From an uncultured Ruthenibacterium sp. (GTDB taxonomy: Bacteria; Bacillota; Clostridia; Oscillospirales; Ruminococcaceae): DNA of 64,000 bases. This document shows positions 16,447-24,978 of the stretch, piece after piece. The stretch is from assembly GCA_944386565.1 (NCBI GenBank), contig CALXBO010000076.1, forward strand, positions 1 to 64,000, in the 5' to 3' direction. The notes under the pieces were generated by a model. It worked only from the letters and a program-made list of their open reading frames with translations, was not told the origin of the DNA and searched no databases. Position numbers and translations under genes: made by a program. Within the stretch, counting starts at the first letter, position 1, and each line of letters begins with the position of its first letter.

Positions 16447-16902
16447 ATGGATGATTCGGCCAAATCCGCAGCGGTTTCCTATACCCTGCCCCGCTATAAT
16501 GAGCTTCCGGATATCGGATTGTATATGGATCAGGTGATCGTTTTAGCCGACCGTTTCCTGACTCCGATCTTCGGCGGCGAACCCGTCCTGACTGCCAGCA
16601 TGGTCAACAATTATGTAAAGCAGAAACTGCTTGCACCGCCTTGCAAAAAGCGGTACAGCCGCGAACATGTCGCCAGACTGCTTGTGATCTGCGTGCTCAA
16701 GCAAGTGCTGAGCATTCCGGAAATCTCACACCTGATGGCCGTCATGTTCACCGGCGTCGATTTTCCCGAGGCCTACGACGAATGGTGCTGCATGCAGGAA
16801 CATGCATTTCAGGAACTGTCCCGGGCTCACTGCTCCCCCGCCAGGCTTGCGGCGATCTCTGTTGCGGGAAAGAGCCTGTTTCAGAACCTGAGCGAATCAT
16901 AA
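16447..16902 (+). CDS. DUF1836 domain protein, MerR-like putative regulator
   Basis: 151 residues. After a short leader, a helix-turn-helix-like segment runs through TASMVNNYVKQKLLAPPCKKRYSREHVARL, followed by a helical effector-like part with LKQVLSIPEISHLM. This is the typical pattern of DUF1836 proteins, which are presumed DNA-binding and are common in Clostridia and lactic acid bacteria. The start at ATG 16447 has AGAGGTG 6 bases ahead; an in-frame GTG at 16438 is part of that site. It stands alone and points towards the CARF nuclease gene. Its target is unknown. Confidence 0.85.
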   Translation: MDDSAKSAAVSYTLPRYNELPDIGLYMDQVIVLADRFLTPIFGGEPVLTASMVNNYVKQKLLAPPCKKRYSREHVARLLVICVLKQVLSIPEISHLMAVMFTGVDFPEAYDEWCCMQEHAFQELSRAHCSPARLAAISVAGKSLFQNLSES

Positions 16903-16914
16903 AGATTCTGTCAT

Positions 16915-16942
16915 CCCCGGCACAGAAATGCCGGGGTTTTTA
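16915..16942. terminator. Bidirectional terminator between DUF1836 and CARF genes
   Basis: CCCCGGCA-CAGAAA-TGCCGGGG followed on the plus strand by TTTTTATTTTT. The minus-strand gene stops at 16940, so its end overlaps the T-run. Confidence 0.85.
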
Positions 16943-18121
16943 TTTTTCCGCGATGATCCGCAGACGCTTTGCCAGAGCACCGGAATCCATTTTTCTGGCG
17001 TCAAGCAGGTAAATTCCGAGGTCCCGGGCGCGCTGGGCCACAGCCGGATTTTTCTTTTCCACATCAGCCGCCGTCAGAAGGACTGTTTGAGTCCGCTCGC
17101 CTCCGAATTTGTCGCTGAGCATCTTGATTTCCGACAAGGCAAGCGGCGTCGGAACGCCCATCTTACAGGAAATAAAAACCGGCGTCACATTGTGAACCGC
17201 AAGGACGTCCACTTCGTTTCGCGTACCCTTGTTGTTGTATTCGGAACCGTCCCAGTCCACCAGGACGCTGGTGCGCACATCGCTGAACAGCCCGCTGCGT
17301 TTGGCGGACACATAGGCAAACAGCTCCAGCCAGATGCCGTGGTTCTGAAGGCAGCGCCGCATCAGGGTGCTTTTGTGGAAAAACTCCACGCGCTGTCCGT
17401 CGAACCGCAGATCCCGGATCACACCGATATGTTCCAAACGGCGTAGGAAGTTTTCATCCGCTGACGCCGTCAGCTGCGTGTTGACACGGATCTCCGTTTT
17501 TGCATGGATGCCGAGTTCCTGTTCCGGATGACGAGCACCGGCCGCCTGAAGGAAACCAGCGGTCCTGTGCCAGCCGTTCTGATCGCGCAGGATCTCGTTC
17601 CAGACCGCAAGAACATCGTCTTCAAATTCGCTGTCAAGCGTTTCGCCCTTAAAATGGCCGCTGCCGACGAGCTTTGCACCCGTGAGAGCAAAGATATTTT
17701 CTGCGCTGAGATCCGGAACCGAAAACTGCTTTTGCATGGATTCGCACCCAAACAGATTGATGAACCGTCTCGATGCAATATCCATATAATAGGCCGGAAC
17801 ACGATTTTCCATACAGAAGATTCCTGCCGCAAGGAGAACAAGATCCTTTCCGCCCGTACAGTCGAACACACAGTCCGGGTAATCCTTCCGGATGGCGTGC
17901 AGAAGTTTCAGGATCAATCCGAGATCCGTTGTGTCAATGTAATAGAATCTGGCCTTCGCGCGGATGCCCCGGGAGCGAAAAAAGCGATAGACCGCACGTT
18001 CCTTGCGGAGTGTATTATCCTTGACATCACAAACATAAACGACCATTTCCGGCTGAAAGATGCAGGCGGAAAGCACGTTTTCGAGCGGTTCTTTGTCATA
18101 CAGTTCAACGATCGTATTCAC
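16940..18121 (-). CDS. CARF-DUF1887 nuclease, Card1/Can2-like, not next to a CRISPR locus
   Basis: About 393 residues. The N-terminal half is a CARF-type Rossmann domain with FDCTGGKD (residues about 86-93), matching the TGGTK-like ligand-loop motif of the DUF1887 group. A winged-helix-like middle (about 165-250) leads to a C-terminal PD-(D/E)xK nuclease core: WLE (E266), NEVDVL (E303, D305) and FISCK (K320). Characterised relatives (Card1, Can2) are activated by cyclic tetra-adenylate made by type III CRISPR Cas10 and cut single-stranded DNA and/or RNA. The start is taken as GTG 18121, 6 bases after GGGAGGTG; a longer frame to 18238 lacks a ribosome-binding site. No cas gene or repeat array is in the window, so the signal that controls it is unknown. 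All key nuclease residues are present. Confidence 0.85.
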   Translation of the reverse strand: MNTIVELYDKEPLENVLSACIFQPEMVVYVCDVKDNTLRKERAVYRFFRSRGIRAKARFYYIDTTDLGLILKLLHAIRKDYPDCVFDCTGGKDLVLLAAGIFCMENRVPAYYMDIASRRFINLFGCESMQKQFSVPDLSAENIFALTGAKLVGSGHFKGETLDSEFEDDVLAVWNEILRDQNGWHRTAGFLQAAGARHPEQELGIHAKTEIRVNTQLTASADENFLRRLEHIGVIRDLRFDGQRVEFFHKSTLMRRCLQNHGIWLELFAYVSAKRSGLFSDVRTSVLVDWDGSEYNNKGTRNEVDVLAVHNVTPVFISCKMGVPTPLALSEIKMLSDKFGGERTQTVLLTAADVEKKNPAVAQRARDLGIYLLDARKMDSGALAKRLRIIAEK

Positions 18122-18254
18122 CGCGCACACCTCCCGATTTATTTTATCACTGTTTTCAGAAAATTGATACCGTTCCGACGCATTTTTAACCGTTTGCCTC
18201 TGTTTTTTTTGCTCAGAATGTATTATACTGATTTCCAACGGAGGTTATCGCGAC

Positions 18255-19331
18255 ATGTCTGTTGAAAAAATGCGAGCATTCATTATAAAATTCTTGTTTT
18301 ATTGTATTATACTGGGACTGGGTTATGCAGGGCTCAAATACATCCTGCCCCTCCTGATGCCGTTTCTCATCGGCTTCTTCTTTGCGTTCATACTCCGTCC
18401 TCTTGTCAACAGGACAACACGGAACAACAGTATCAACCGCAAAGCCGCTTCAATCCTGATCCTCATTGTATTCTATATTGTTCTCACCGCAATTACAATG
18501 ATTCTCAGCTCGAGGCTGGCCATATTGATTCGCACTCTCGTCCTGGCTATCCCGGACGTTTACAACGACGTATTCCAGCCGGCTATCGCAACTCTGCAGG
18601 ATCTGCTGGAAAACCTTCTGCAGGGCATCAACCCAACGTTCGGCCAGAGCGTGGAAACAGTGGGCGACAGCCTTCTGAGCGCGCTTTCAGAGGGAATCAC
18701 CACCTTGTCCGGGTGGGCGCTCGGGCATGCAACGTCCTTTGCCTCTGCCCTGCCCTCTGCCGTTGTAAAAGTGCTTATGACGATTATTTCGTCGTTCTTC
18801 TTCATGGCGGATTATGATATGATCGCCCGTTTTCTGGTCCGTCAGCTCTCGGAAGAAAAACGCGAGCTTCTGCTGAAGGTCAAGACCAAGGGAATCGACG
18901 TTCTTTTCAAATTCGGACGTGCATACGCAATTCTGATGAGCCTGACGTTCTGCGAAGTATTTGTCGGTCTCCTGCTTCTTCAGGTTGACAACGCACTCCT
19001 GATCGCATTTGTCACCGCGATTGTCGACATCCTGCCGATTCTCGGAACCGGAACCATCCTGATTCCCTGGGGAATTGCCATGCTTCTGCTCGGCAAATAT
19101 CCGCTCGGCATCGGTCTGCTGATCCTGTATGCGATCATCACCGTTGTCCGCCAGACGCTTGAGCCCCGCGTCGTCGGCAGTCAGATCGGTCTGTACCCGC
19201 TTGTGACGCTTGCCTGCATGTTTGTCGGCACGTACCTGTTCGGCGTCCTCGGCCTGTTCGGACTGCCCATCATCGCCACCGTATTGGTTCAGCTCGACCG
19301 GAGCGGTGACATCAAACTGTTCAGAAAATAA
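18255..19331 (+). CDS. AI-2E family transporter (PF01594 permease)
   Basis: 358-residue integral membrane protein with about eight transmembrane helices. There is a hydrophobic pair near 10-45, one near 65-95, a soluble stretch with amphipathic helices (about 100-190), then a C-terminal bundle with the family's DILPILGTGTILIPWG and ILYAIITVVRQTLEPRVVG. Members act as secondary exporters; the autoinducer-2 role was shown only for TqsA, so no substrate is claimed. GGAGG lies 10 bases before the ATG, and a TATACT lies just upstream. It is divergent from the CARF gene, sharing a 133-base intergenic region. Confidence 0.9.
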   Translation: MSVEKMRAFIIKFLFYCIILGLGYAGLKYILPLLMPFLIGFFFAFILRPLVNRTTRNNSINRKAASILILIVFYIVLTAITMILSSRLAILIRTLVLAIPDVYNDVFQPAIATLQDLLENLLQGINPTFGQSVETVGDSLLSALSEGITTLSGWALGHATSFASALPSAVVKVLMTIISSFFFMADYDMIARFLVRQLSEEKRELLLKVKTKGIDVLFKFGRAYAILMSLTFCEVFVGLLLLQVDNALLIAFVTAIVDILPILGTGTILIPWGIAMLLLGKYPLGIGLLILYAIITVVRQTLEPRVVGSQIGLYPLVTLACMFVGTYLFGVLGLFGLPIIATVLVQLDRSGDIKLFRK

Positions 19332-19350
19332 AACAGCTAAACAAATAAAC

Positions 19351-19384
19351 AAAAGCTCCGCAGACGCTTGTCTGCGGAGCTTTT
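19351..19384. terminator. Bidirectional terminator between AI-2E gene and comF
   Basis: AAAAGCTCCGCAGA-CGCT-TGTCTGCGGAGCTTTT, a strong symmetrical hairpin serving the plus-strand AI-2E gene and the minus-strand recD2-comF unit. Confidence 0.9.
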
Positions 19385-19385
19385 G

Positions 19386-20054
19386 TTATTTTGTGACCGC
19401 CAGTGTCAAAGCACAGCAATACTCCACTCCGGCGCATTTCAGAGCACGTGCACATTCGTTCAGCGTCGAACCTGTGGTGAATACATCGTCAATCAGAACT
19501 ACTGCATTCGGAAGATTCTCCCTTCGGGATTCCGGAACAGAAAATGCCTTTCGCAGATTCTTCCTACGCTCCTGTCCGGACAGCGAAGCCTGTCTTTTTG
19601 TCTCACGCACCTTCAAAAGGGTGTCCGAACAAACCGGGATGCCGGTATCCCGCACCGTGAATTCAGAAAGCCACATCGGAACGGTGTAGCCCCTGCTCTT
19701 GAATTCCTGTGCAGAGGCCGGGACCGGGACAACGGCTTCCGCGCACCGGAATTCCGATCGGGTCAGCAAGACCTTCCTCAGACAATCCGAAAGCGTCCGC
19801 GCCGTCTGACGGTCTTCTGCGTCTTTCATCCGCAGAATCGCACTCCGGACGGGCTCGTCATACCAATAAACCGCCGCCGCGAAATCAATCGCATCATGCT
19901 CTGCGGAAAGCGACACCGCCGGATCCGCGCGGCGGATCTTTTCTGCCCAGACGGCACATTCGTCACAGATCCCGCCGCCCGTCACCTCCCGGCAAAAGGG
20001 ACAGCGCCGGGGAAAGATAAGATCTGCCGCCGTTTCCAGAAGACGCCGCTTCAC
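19386..20054 (-). CDS. comF: ComF family protein (phosphoribosyltransferase-like)
   Basis: 222 residues. A four-cysteine zinc finger (CPFC...CDEC, residues about 17-35) is followed by a PRTase-type domain with VVLIDDVFTTGSTLNECARAL near the C-terminus. ComF proteins assist inward movement of single-stranded DNA during transformation in competent species, but homologues are widespread in non-competent Firmicutes. The GTG start overlaps the recD2 stop (GTGA), so the two are translationally coupled. Confidence 0.9.
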   Translation of the reverse strand: MKRRLLETAADLIFPRRCPFCREVTGGGICDECAVWAEKIRRADPAVSLSAEHDAIDFAAAVYWYDEPVRSAILRMKDAEDRQTARTLSDCLRKVLLTRSEFRCAEAVVPVPASAQEFKSRGYTVPMWLSEFTVRDTGIPVCSDTLLKVRETKRQASLSGQERRKNLRKAFSVPESRRENLPNAVVLIDDVFTTGSTLNECARALKCAGVEYCCALTLAVTK

Positions 20055-22249
20055 AGATCTTTCCTCCTCAGAAAATCAGCCAGACCGCAGAATCGGAGGT
20101 TGCGTTTGGCATTGGCGATCATCGCCGCTGCCTGCGCCCGCGAACCGACCAGAATGCACAGATTGCGGGCTCGCGTCACTCCTGTATACAGCAAATTCCG
20201 GTAGCACAGTTTCGGAGGAACGTCCAGAAGCGGAATGATAACTGCCGGGAACTCACTGCCCTGCGCCTTGTGGATACTTACGGCATACGCCGTTTCCAAC
20301 TCGCGGAGATGCTCCCGAGGATAAACGAAATAGCGGTCCTCACTTCGGACGCAGATGGTTCCGTCCCTCGGGTTGACAAGCTCCACAATGCCCATATCGC
20401 CGTTGAACGCCCCCGCCCCGTCTTCTTTTCCGTCCGCGCCCGCATACGGGATATCATAGTTGTTCCGCACCTGCATCACTTTGTCTCCGGTGCGGAACAC
20501 ACGCTCTCGGAGTTCCATCTGGGGCTTTCCTTCCGCAGGAGGATTCACACGCTGCTGCAAAGCGGCATTCAGGGCCTGTGTACCGAGCGGTCCGATCCGG
20601 CTCGGGCACAGCACCTGAATATCTTCCGCCGGGTCATATCCGTATGCGGCGGGCAGCCTTCTCGCCACAAGATCGCAGATCAGACGGACGCACGCATCGC
20701 TGTCATGCTCTTCCAAAAAGAAGAAATCATCCTCGAACCCGCCGGGGATAATATCCTGCCCCGAGACGAGCCGGTGCGCATTGGAGACGATGGAACTCTC
20801 CGCAGCCTGACGGAAAATCTCTTTCAGTCGGACGCACGGCACAACTCCGGAGCTGATGATGCTTCCCAGAACATTGCCCGCACCGACACTGGGAAGCTGA
20901 TCTTCGTCCCCGACCATGATGATCCGGCACGAAGGCCGCAGCGCACGCAGCAGGCTTTCAAAAAGTACGGAATCGACCATGCTCATCTCGTCGATGATCA
21001 CCGCATCACAGCGAAGCTTGTTCTTTTCGTTGTGAAGAAAGCGGACAAGGCCGGAATCGTTATAATCCACTTCCAGCAGACGGTGAATCGTAGAAGCTTT
21101 CCGGCCGGTCAGCTCGGCGAGACGTTTGGCGGCACGGCCTGTCGGCGCCGTCAGCGCGACACGGTCGCCCTGCTGTTCAAACGCTTCGATCATGCCGTTG
21201 ACGGCCGTCGTCTTTCCGGTTCCCGGCCCGCCGGTCAGAACGAGGACGCGGTATTTCAGTGCCGCGCGGATCGCGTCGCGCTGAAGCGGAGCATAGGTGA
21301 TCCCGTTTGATATTTCAATTCTGTCGATACAGTGATCTGCCGCGGAGTCCTCCGCCACGGGAGCTGTCGCCCGGCTTCGCAGTTCAAACGCAATGTCGCG
21401 CTCTGCACGGTAGAGATCGGGCAAAAAGATCATGTCGGTTTCTTCATCAAACGCAAGAGTTTCCTGTTCCACAAGGTTAGAAAGACGTTCCTCGACGCGG
21501 TCAGGCTCCAGGCGCAGGAATCCGGCTGCCGTCGGGATCAGTTTTGCCCGCGGAAGACACGAGTGGCCGTTTTGAAGATTGTGCCGCAGAATATGAAGGA
21601 TTCCCGCTTCGACGCGCTCATCGGAATCATATTCCATACAGCGCTCGCCTGCGATCCGATCGACCTGTTCAAACGGCAGCTGCGCCGGATATCCGCATAG
21701 CAGATAAGGATTTTCCGAAATCATGGATACGGTATCCGGCCCGTAATGCCGATACAGCGCAACGGCGGCAGCCGCACTTAATCCGAGACTGTTCAGATAG
21801 GCAATTGCCTCTTTCACGCCGAAAATATTCTGGAATTCCGCCTGTACCTCTTTTGCCTTGCGCAGAGAAAACCCTTTGAGTTTTCCCAGACGTTCCGGGT
21901 CCGTTGCAAGCACTTCAAGCGTGTCGGCTCCGAATGCGTCGACAATTTTCTGGGCCATGGCAGGACCGATGTGGGGCAGCGCACCGCTGGCAAGATAACG
22001 GCGCACCGCACCGACCGTCTCCGGCAGGTCCGATTCGTATGCCTCTGTGCGAAACTGCATTCCGAAACTGCTGTGCTCCCGGAAATAGCCGTGCAGCGTC
22101 ACGTGTTCCCCTTCGTACAGGCCGCTCAGCTCCCCGACGGCAGTGATCAATTCCCCGTCCGACTCAATTTCAAGAACCGCATACCCCGTTTCCTTATTGC
22201 GGAAAATCACATTTTCTACAGTGCCCTCAATGCGTTCGAGTTCCTGCAA
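20051..22249 (-). CDS. recD2: ATP-dependent RecD2-like DNA helicase
   Basis: 732-residue 5'-3' SF1B helicase acting in DNA repair. It has an OB-like N-terminus, tandem helix-hairpin-helix (about 80-180), Walker A VLTGGPGTGKTTAVNGM (motif I), motif Ia LTAPTGRAAKRL, motif II VIIDEMSMVD, motif III MVGDEDQLPSVGAGN, motif V/VI AVSIHKAQGSEFPAVI and YTGVTRARNLCILVG. Length and order are standard. The start is TTG 22249 after GAGAGGA. It is followed directly by comF. Confidence 0.95.
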   Translation of the reverse strand: MQELERIEGTVENVIFRNKETGYAVLEIESDGELITAVGELSGLYEGEHVTLHGYFREHSSFGMQFRTEAYESDLPETVGAVRRYLASGALPHIGPAMAQKIVDAFGADTLEVLATDPERLGKLKGFSLRKAKEVQAEFQNIFGVKEAIAYLNSLGLSAAAAVALYRHYGPDTVSMISENPYLLCGYPAQLPFEQVDRIAGERCMEYDSDERVEAGILHILRHNLQNGHSCLPRAKLIPTAAGFLRLEPDRVEERLSNLVEQETLAFDEETDMIFLPDLYRAERDIAFELRSRATAPVAEDSAADHCIDRIEISNGITYAPLQRDAIRAALKYRVLVLTGGPGTGKTTAVNGMIEAFEQQGDRVALTAPTGRAAKRLAELTGRKASTIHRLLEVDYNDSGLVRFLHNEKNKLRCDAVIIDEMSMVDSVLFESLLRALRPSCRIIMVGDEDQLPSVGAGNVLGSIISSGVVPCVRLKEIFRQAAESSIVSNAHRLVSGQDIIPGGFEDDFFFLEEHDSDACVRLICDLVARRLPAAYGYDPAEDIQVLCPSRIGPLGTQALNAALQQRVNPPAEGKPQMELRERVFRTGDKVMQVRNNYDIPYAGADGKEDGAGAFNGDMGIVELVNPRDGTICVRSEDRYFVYPREHLRELETAYAVSIHKAQGSEFPAVIIPLLDVPPKLCYRNLLYTGVTRARNLCILVGSRAQAAAMIANAKRNLRFCGLADFLRRKDL

Positions 22250-22270
22250 CTTGAAAATCCTCTCTTTCTT

Positions 22271-22585
22271 TTACGCACCGAGACACCGGCGCACAACATC
22301 GCCGACATTCTCGGGCGTTGCAAAGCATACGCCTTTCATGGACGCTTCCAATCGCTGCTGTCCCGCCCCGCTGCGGCTGCGCAGAACAATGATTTCGCTC
22401 GACGGAAACCTGCACCGCACATTCAAAACACCGTCCCACATTTCTTCCGGGGTATCCGCCGCCAGAAGAACTACGGTATTTTCCGGCTTCTCCCGGCACC
22501 ACAGTCCCGTCAGAACTTCCGACAGGAAATATACGCCCAGTACCGCAAACATCATCACAATAATAAGAGCAACGCCGCTCAGCAT
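22271..22585 (-). CDS. Small single-pass membrane protein, unknown function
   Basis: About 104 residues: one N-terminal transmembrane helix (about residues 2-24) and a small soluble domain with NTVVLLAADTPEEMWDG and SEIIVLRSRSGAGQQ. ATG 22585 is chosen because GGGAGGG lies 6 bases ahead; longer in-frame starts overlap that site. It lies 21 bases upstream of recD2 and has its own upstream promoter, so it probably leads the recD2-comF unit. I do not recognise the family. Confidence 0.7.
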   Translation of the reverse strand: MLSGVALIIVMMFAVLGVYFLSEVLTGLWCREKPENTVVLLAADTPEEMWDGVLNVRCRFPSSEIIVLRSRSGAGQQRLEASMKGVCFATPENVGDVVRRCLGA

Positions 22586-22695
22586 ACTCATCCCTCCCTT
22601 TGCCACATTTTATGAGAAAAACGGGCAAATGGTGTGCCGCAGCGCTCTGCGATTGCGTTCGATGTCTGATTTTCAGTTTCTGTACATCTTTTGTT

Positions 22696-22724
22696 ATTAT
22701 AACGAAAACGCAGCGCGGTTTCAA
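22696..22724 (-). promoter_or_regulatory. Promoter of the small membrane protein-recD2-comF unit
   Basis: Minus-strand TTGAAA (22719-22724), 17-base spacer, TATAAT (22696-22701). The -35 lies in the loop and the spacer in the 3' arm of the metK terminator. About 105 bases of untranslated leader would follow. Confidence 0.75.
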
Positions 22725-22739
22725 TTCCGCGCTGCGTTT
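22705..22739 (-). terminator. metK terminator
   Basis: Hairpin ACGCAGCGCGG-AATTGAAA-CCGCGCTGCGTTTTC directly after the metK stop. Confidence 0.88.
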
Positions 22740-22744
22740 ACTTC

Positions 22745-23887
22745 TTATTCAGCCAATGCGAGTTTCAGTGCATCGACCCGATCCGTCTTCTCCCACAGAA
22801 CGCCGAGATCTTCACGGCCCATATGACCGTAAGCCGCCAGCTTCCGGTAAATCGGCTTGCGAAGTCCGAGCGTTTCGATGATGGCAGCGGGGCGCAGATC
22901 AAAAACAGACTCGACCGCCGTTTCGATCTTCTCCTCCGGAACCGTTCCCGTGCCGAACGTATCCACACGGATGCTGACGGGCTGCGCCACGCCGATCGCA
23001 TAAGCGAGCTGCACCTCACAGCGCGCAGCAAGACCTGCTGCAACAATGTTCTTGGCGACCCAGCGCGCGGCGTATGCGGCGGAACGGTCCACTTTCGTCG
23101 GGTCTTTTCCCGAAAATGCGCCGCCGCCGTGACGGCCCATGCCGCCGTATGTGTCAACAATGATCTTGCGTCCGGTCAGACCTGTATCGCCGTTCGGACC
23201 GCCGATGACAAAGCGTCCCGTCGGATTGACATAATACTTCGTATTTTCATCGACCAGATCCGCAGGCAGAACCGGGAGGATTACTTCGCGCATAATGTCT
23301 TTTCGGAGCGTTTCCATGTCGACATCCGCGGCGTGCTGCGAAGAAATGACGACCGCCTCAATGCGCACAGGCGTATCACCCTCATATTCTACGGTCACCT
23401 GGCTCTTTCCGTCGGGACGCAGATACTCCAATGTCCCGTCTTTGCGAACCTGTGTCAGACGGCGGGCCAGACGGTGCGCGAGCGAAATGGGCAGCGGCAT
23501 GAGCTCCGGCGTTTCCGTACAGGCATATCCGAACATCATTCCCTGATCGCCGGCTCCGCCCGGATTGACTCCCATTGCAATGTCGGGACTCTGCTCATCA
23601 ATGTTCGAAATCACCGCGCAGGTATCCGCATCGAATCCGAATTTCGCACGCGTATATCCGATGTCACGCACCACATCGCGCACGATTTTCTGGAAATCAA
23701 CATAGCCGGTCGTCGTGATCTCGCCCATGATGTGAACGAGGCCGGTCGATGCCGCCACTTCACAAGCGACGCGGCTGTTTTCATCCTGCTCGAGAATCGC
23801 GTCGAGGATCGCATCGGAAATCTGATCGCAGATTTTGTCGGGATGTCCCTCCGTAACGGATTCGGATGTAAAAAGTTTTCTTGCCAT
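22745..23887 (-). CDS. metK: S-adenosylmethionine synthase
   Basis: Makes S-adenosylmethionine from methionine and ATP. The 380 residues start with [18 protein letters not shown], carry [12 protein letters not shown] in the first third, and contain [22 protein letters not shown], the flexible active-site region and the P-loop-like Gly-rich motif of the family. AAAGGA precedes ATG 23887; an in-frame extension upstream runs into the riboswitch terminator and is not used. Expression is controlled by the SAM-I riboswitch directly upstream, giving product feedback. Confidence 0.97.
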   Translation of the reverse strand: MARKLFTSESVTEGHPDKICDQISDAILDAILEQDENSRVACEVAASTGLVHIMGEITTTGYVDFQKIVRDVVRDIGYTRAKFGFDADTCAVISNIDEQSPDIAMGVNPGGAGDQGMMFGYACTETPELMPLPISLAHRLARRLTQVRKDGTLEYLRPDGKSQVTVEYEGDTPVRIEAVVISSQHAADVDMETLRKDIMREVILPVLPADLVDENTKYYVNPTGRFVIGGPNGDTGLTGRKIIVDTYGGMGRHGGGAFSGKDPTKVDRSAAYAARWVAKNIVAAGLAARCEVQLAYAIGVAQPVSIRVDTFGTGTVPEEKIETAVESVFDLRPAAIIETLGLRKPIYRKLAAYGHMGREDLGVLWEKTDRVDALKLALAE

Positions 23888-23922
23888 TGTTGTTCCTTTC
23901 CATCGTCTTAGCACGAGAAATC

Positions 23923-24060
23923 AAAAACCCGGCCGCGCAAACGCACAGCCGGGCTGAAACAGCTTATCTTTCGGCTTGCACCGCAGGATTTGGCACCTTA
24001 CCGCTTTCGGCAGGTTGTCGGACTTCATTGGGCCTGTTCCCTCTGTCACTCTTGATAAGA
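23923..24060 (-). promoter_or_regulatory. SAM-I (S-box) riboswitch of metK
   Basis: The minus strand reads CTTATCAAGAGTGACAGAGG, then AACAGGCCCAATGAAGTCC, the GGTGCCAAATCC core and a closing GATAAG, which is the S-box consensus order. A terminator CCCGGC.../...GCCGGGTTTTT (23923-23953) follows. SAM binding should stabilise the terminator and stop metK transcription. Confidence 0.96.
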
Positions 24061-24079
24061 CGATATTATGTTTTCTATT

Positions 24080-24107
24080 ACTTTACCACGTTCCGAAAAA
24101 AAGTCAA
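24080..24107 (-). promoter_or_regulatory. Promoter of the metK riboswitch transcript
   Basis: Minus-strand TTGACT (24102-24107), 16-base spacer, TAAAGT (24080-24085), about 20 bases before the SAM-I aptamer. It overlaps the last codons of ribU. Confidence 0.6.
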
Positions 24108-24661
24108 TCCCTTTTCAGGAATTTGCTGAGGGGTTTGTACACAATAAACGTCGCGACACTGTTGATTCCGGCCTTCAGCAGGTTGAACGGAATGATGGCG
24201 GGAACGAGGAGCGCAATCACTTCTTTGATGCCGGTTCCCATAAAAATCGGCGTAAAGACAAGGTTGCAGCCGACCATGATGATCGTCATGGCAATGCTGC
24301 CTGCCACAAGAGCCAGAGCCGCGCCGCCACGGGTGTGGCGCACCCGATAGATGCTGCCTGCAATCAGCGCAAATGCACCCGTTGCAAGAATGTGCATCAC
24401 GATTCCGATCCAACCGCTTGCCGCGCTGACCGTAATACCCTGCAGCAGGCTGACTACAACGGTCAGCGCAAGGCCTGTCCACGGGCCGTACAGGAATGTG
24501 CCGATCAGAATGGGAATGTCGGCCGGATCGTACTCCAGAAACGGCGCCGCCGGAAGAATGGGAAGATGGATGACGGCGACAAGTACAATGGCTACCGCCG
24601 CAAGCATCCCGAGGGTTGTGACTTTGAGCGTGCGTGCACGCCCTGCTGTGTTCTGTTGCAT
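24104..24661 (-). CDS. ribU: Riboflavin ECF transporter S component
   Basis: About 185 residues, six predicted membrane helices. It carries the RibU hallmark EYDPADIPILIGTFLYGPWTGL near residue 40 and a C-terminal IIPFNLLKAGINS segment. It binds riboflavin and works with a shared ECF energy-coupling module encoded elsewhere. ATG 24661 lies 9 bases after AAAGGAGG. The FMN riboswitch upstream confirms the vitamin. Confidence 0.94.
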   Translation of the reverse strand: MQQNTAGRARTLKVTTLGMLAAVAIVLVAVIHLPILPAAPFLEYDPADIPILIGTFLYGPWTGLALTVVVSLLQGITVSAASGWIGIVMHILATGAFALIAGSIYRVRHTRGGAALALVAGSIAMTIIMVGCNLVFTPIFMGTGIKEVIALLVPAIIPFNLLKAGINSVATFIVYKPLSKFLKRD

Positions 24662-24699
24662 GCAAAATGCCTCCTTTGATTTTCCGTCTGCTTTCGGAA

Positions 24700-24735
24700 A
24701 AACAAAACGTCCCCTTGCAATCATGCAAAGGGACG
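24700..24735 (-). terminator. Expression-platform terminator of the FMN riboswitch
   Basis: Minus-strand CGTCCCTTTGCA-TGAT-TGCAAGGGGACG followed by TTTTGTTTTT, between the FMN aptamer and ribU. Confidence 0.88.
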
Positions 24736-24763
24736 CAAAGCATCGCAAAAAGCTCTGTTGTTT

Positions 24764-24872
24764 CTTTCATCCGGACTTTAACCGTCGGCTCCGGAATTAC
24801 ACCGGATCGGCACGCTGAAAACGTGTTCGCGGGCTATACCGCCGGTGGGGAATTACACCCCGCCCCGAAACA
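24764..24872 (-). promoter_or_regulatory. FMN riboswitch (RFN element) of ribU
   Basis: The minus strand shows the conserved RFN blocks in order: GGGGCGGGGTGTAATTCCCC, ACCGGCGGTATAGCCCGCGA, a variable hairpin, CCGGTGTAATTCCGGAGCCG and ACGGTTAAAGTCCGGATG. FMN binding should favour the downstream terminator. Confidence 0.97.
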
Positions 24873-24888
24873 GACTGAATTTGTCTAT

Positions 24889-24916
24889 ATTATATGCCTG
24901 TTTCACAAAATGTCAA
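24889..24916 (-). promoter_or_regulatory. Promoter of the FMN riboswitch-ribU transcript
   Basis: Minus-strand TTGACA (24911-24916), 16-base spacer, TATAAT (24889-24894), directly before the FMN aptamer. A divergent extended -10 (TGATATACT, 24937-24945) for mscS lies next to it. Confidence 0.85.
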
Positions 24917-24978
24917 TAGCCTGCATCTTGTTTTTATGATATACTGAAACCATAAATTGCGTAAGGATGTGAATCACA

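Noticed and set aside
18255..19331. Quorum-sensing role for the AI-2E family gene
   Set aside because: The family name comes from one member; no luxS or signalling gene is nearby.
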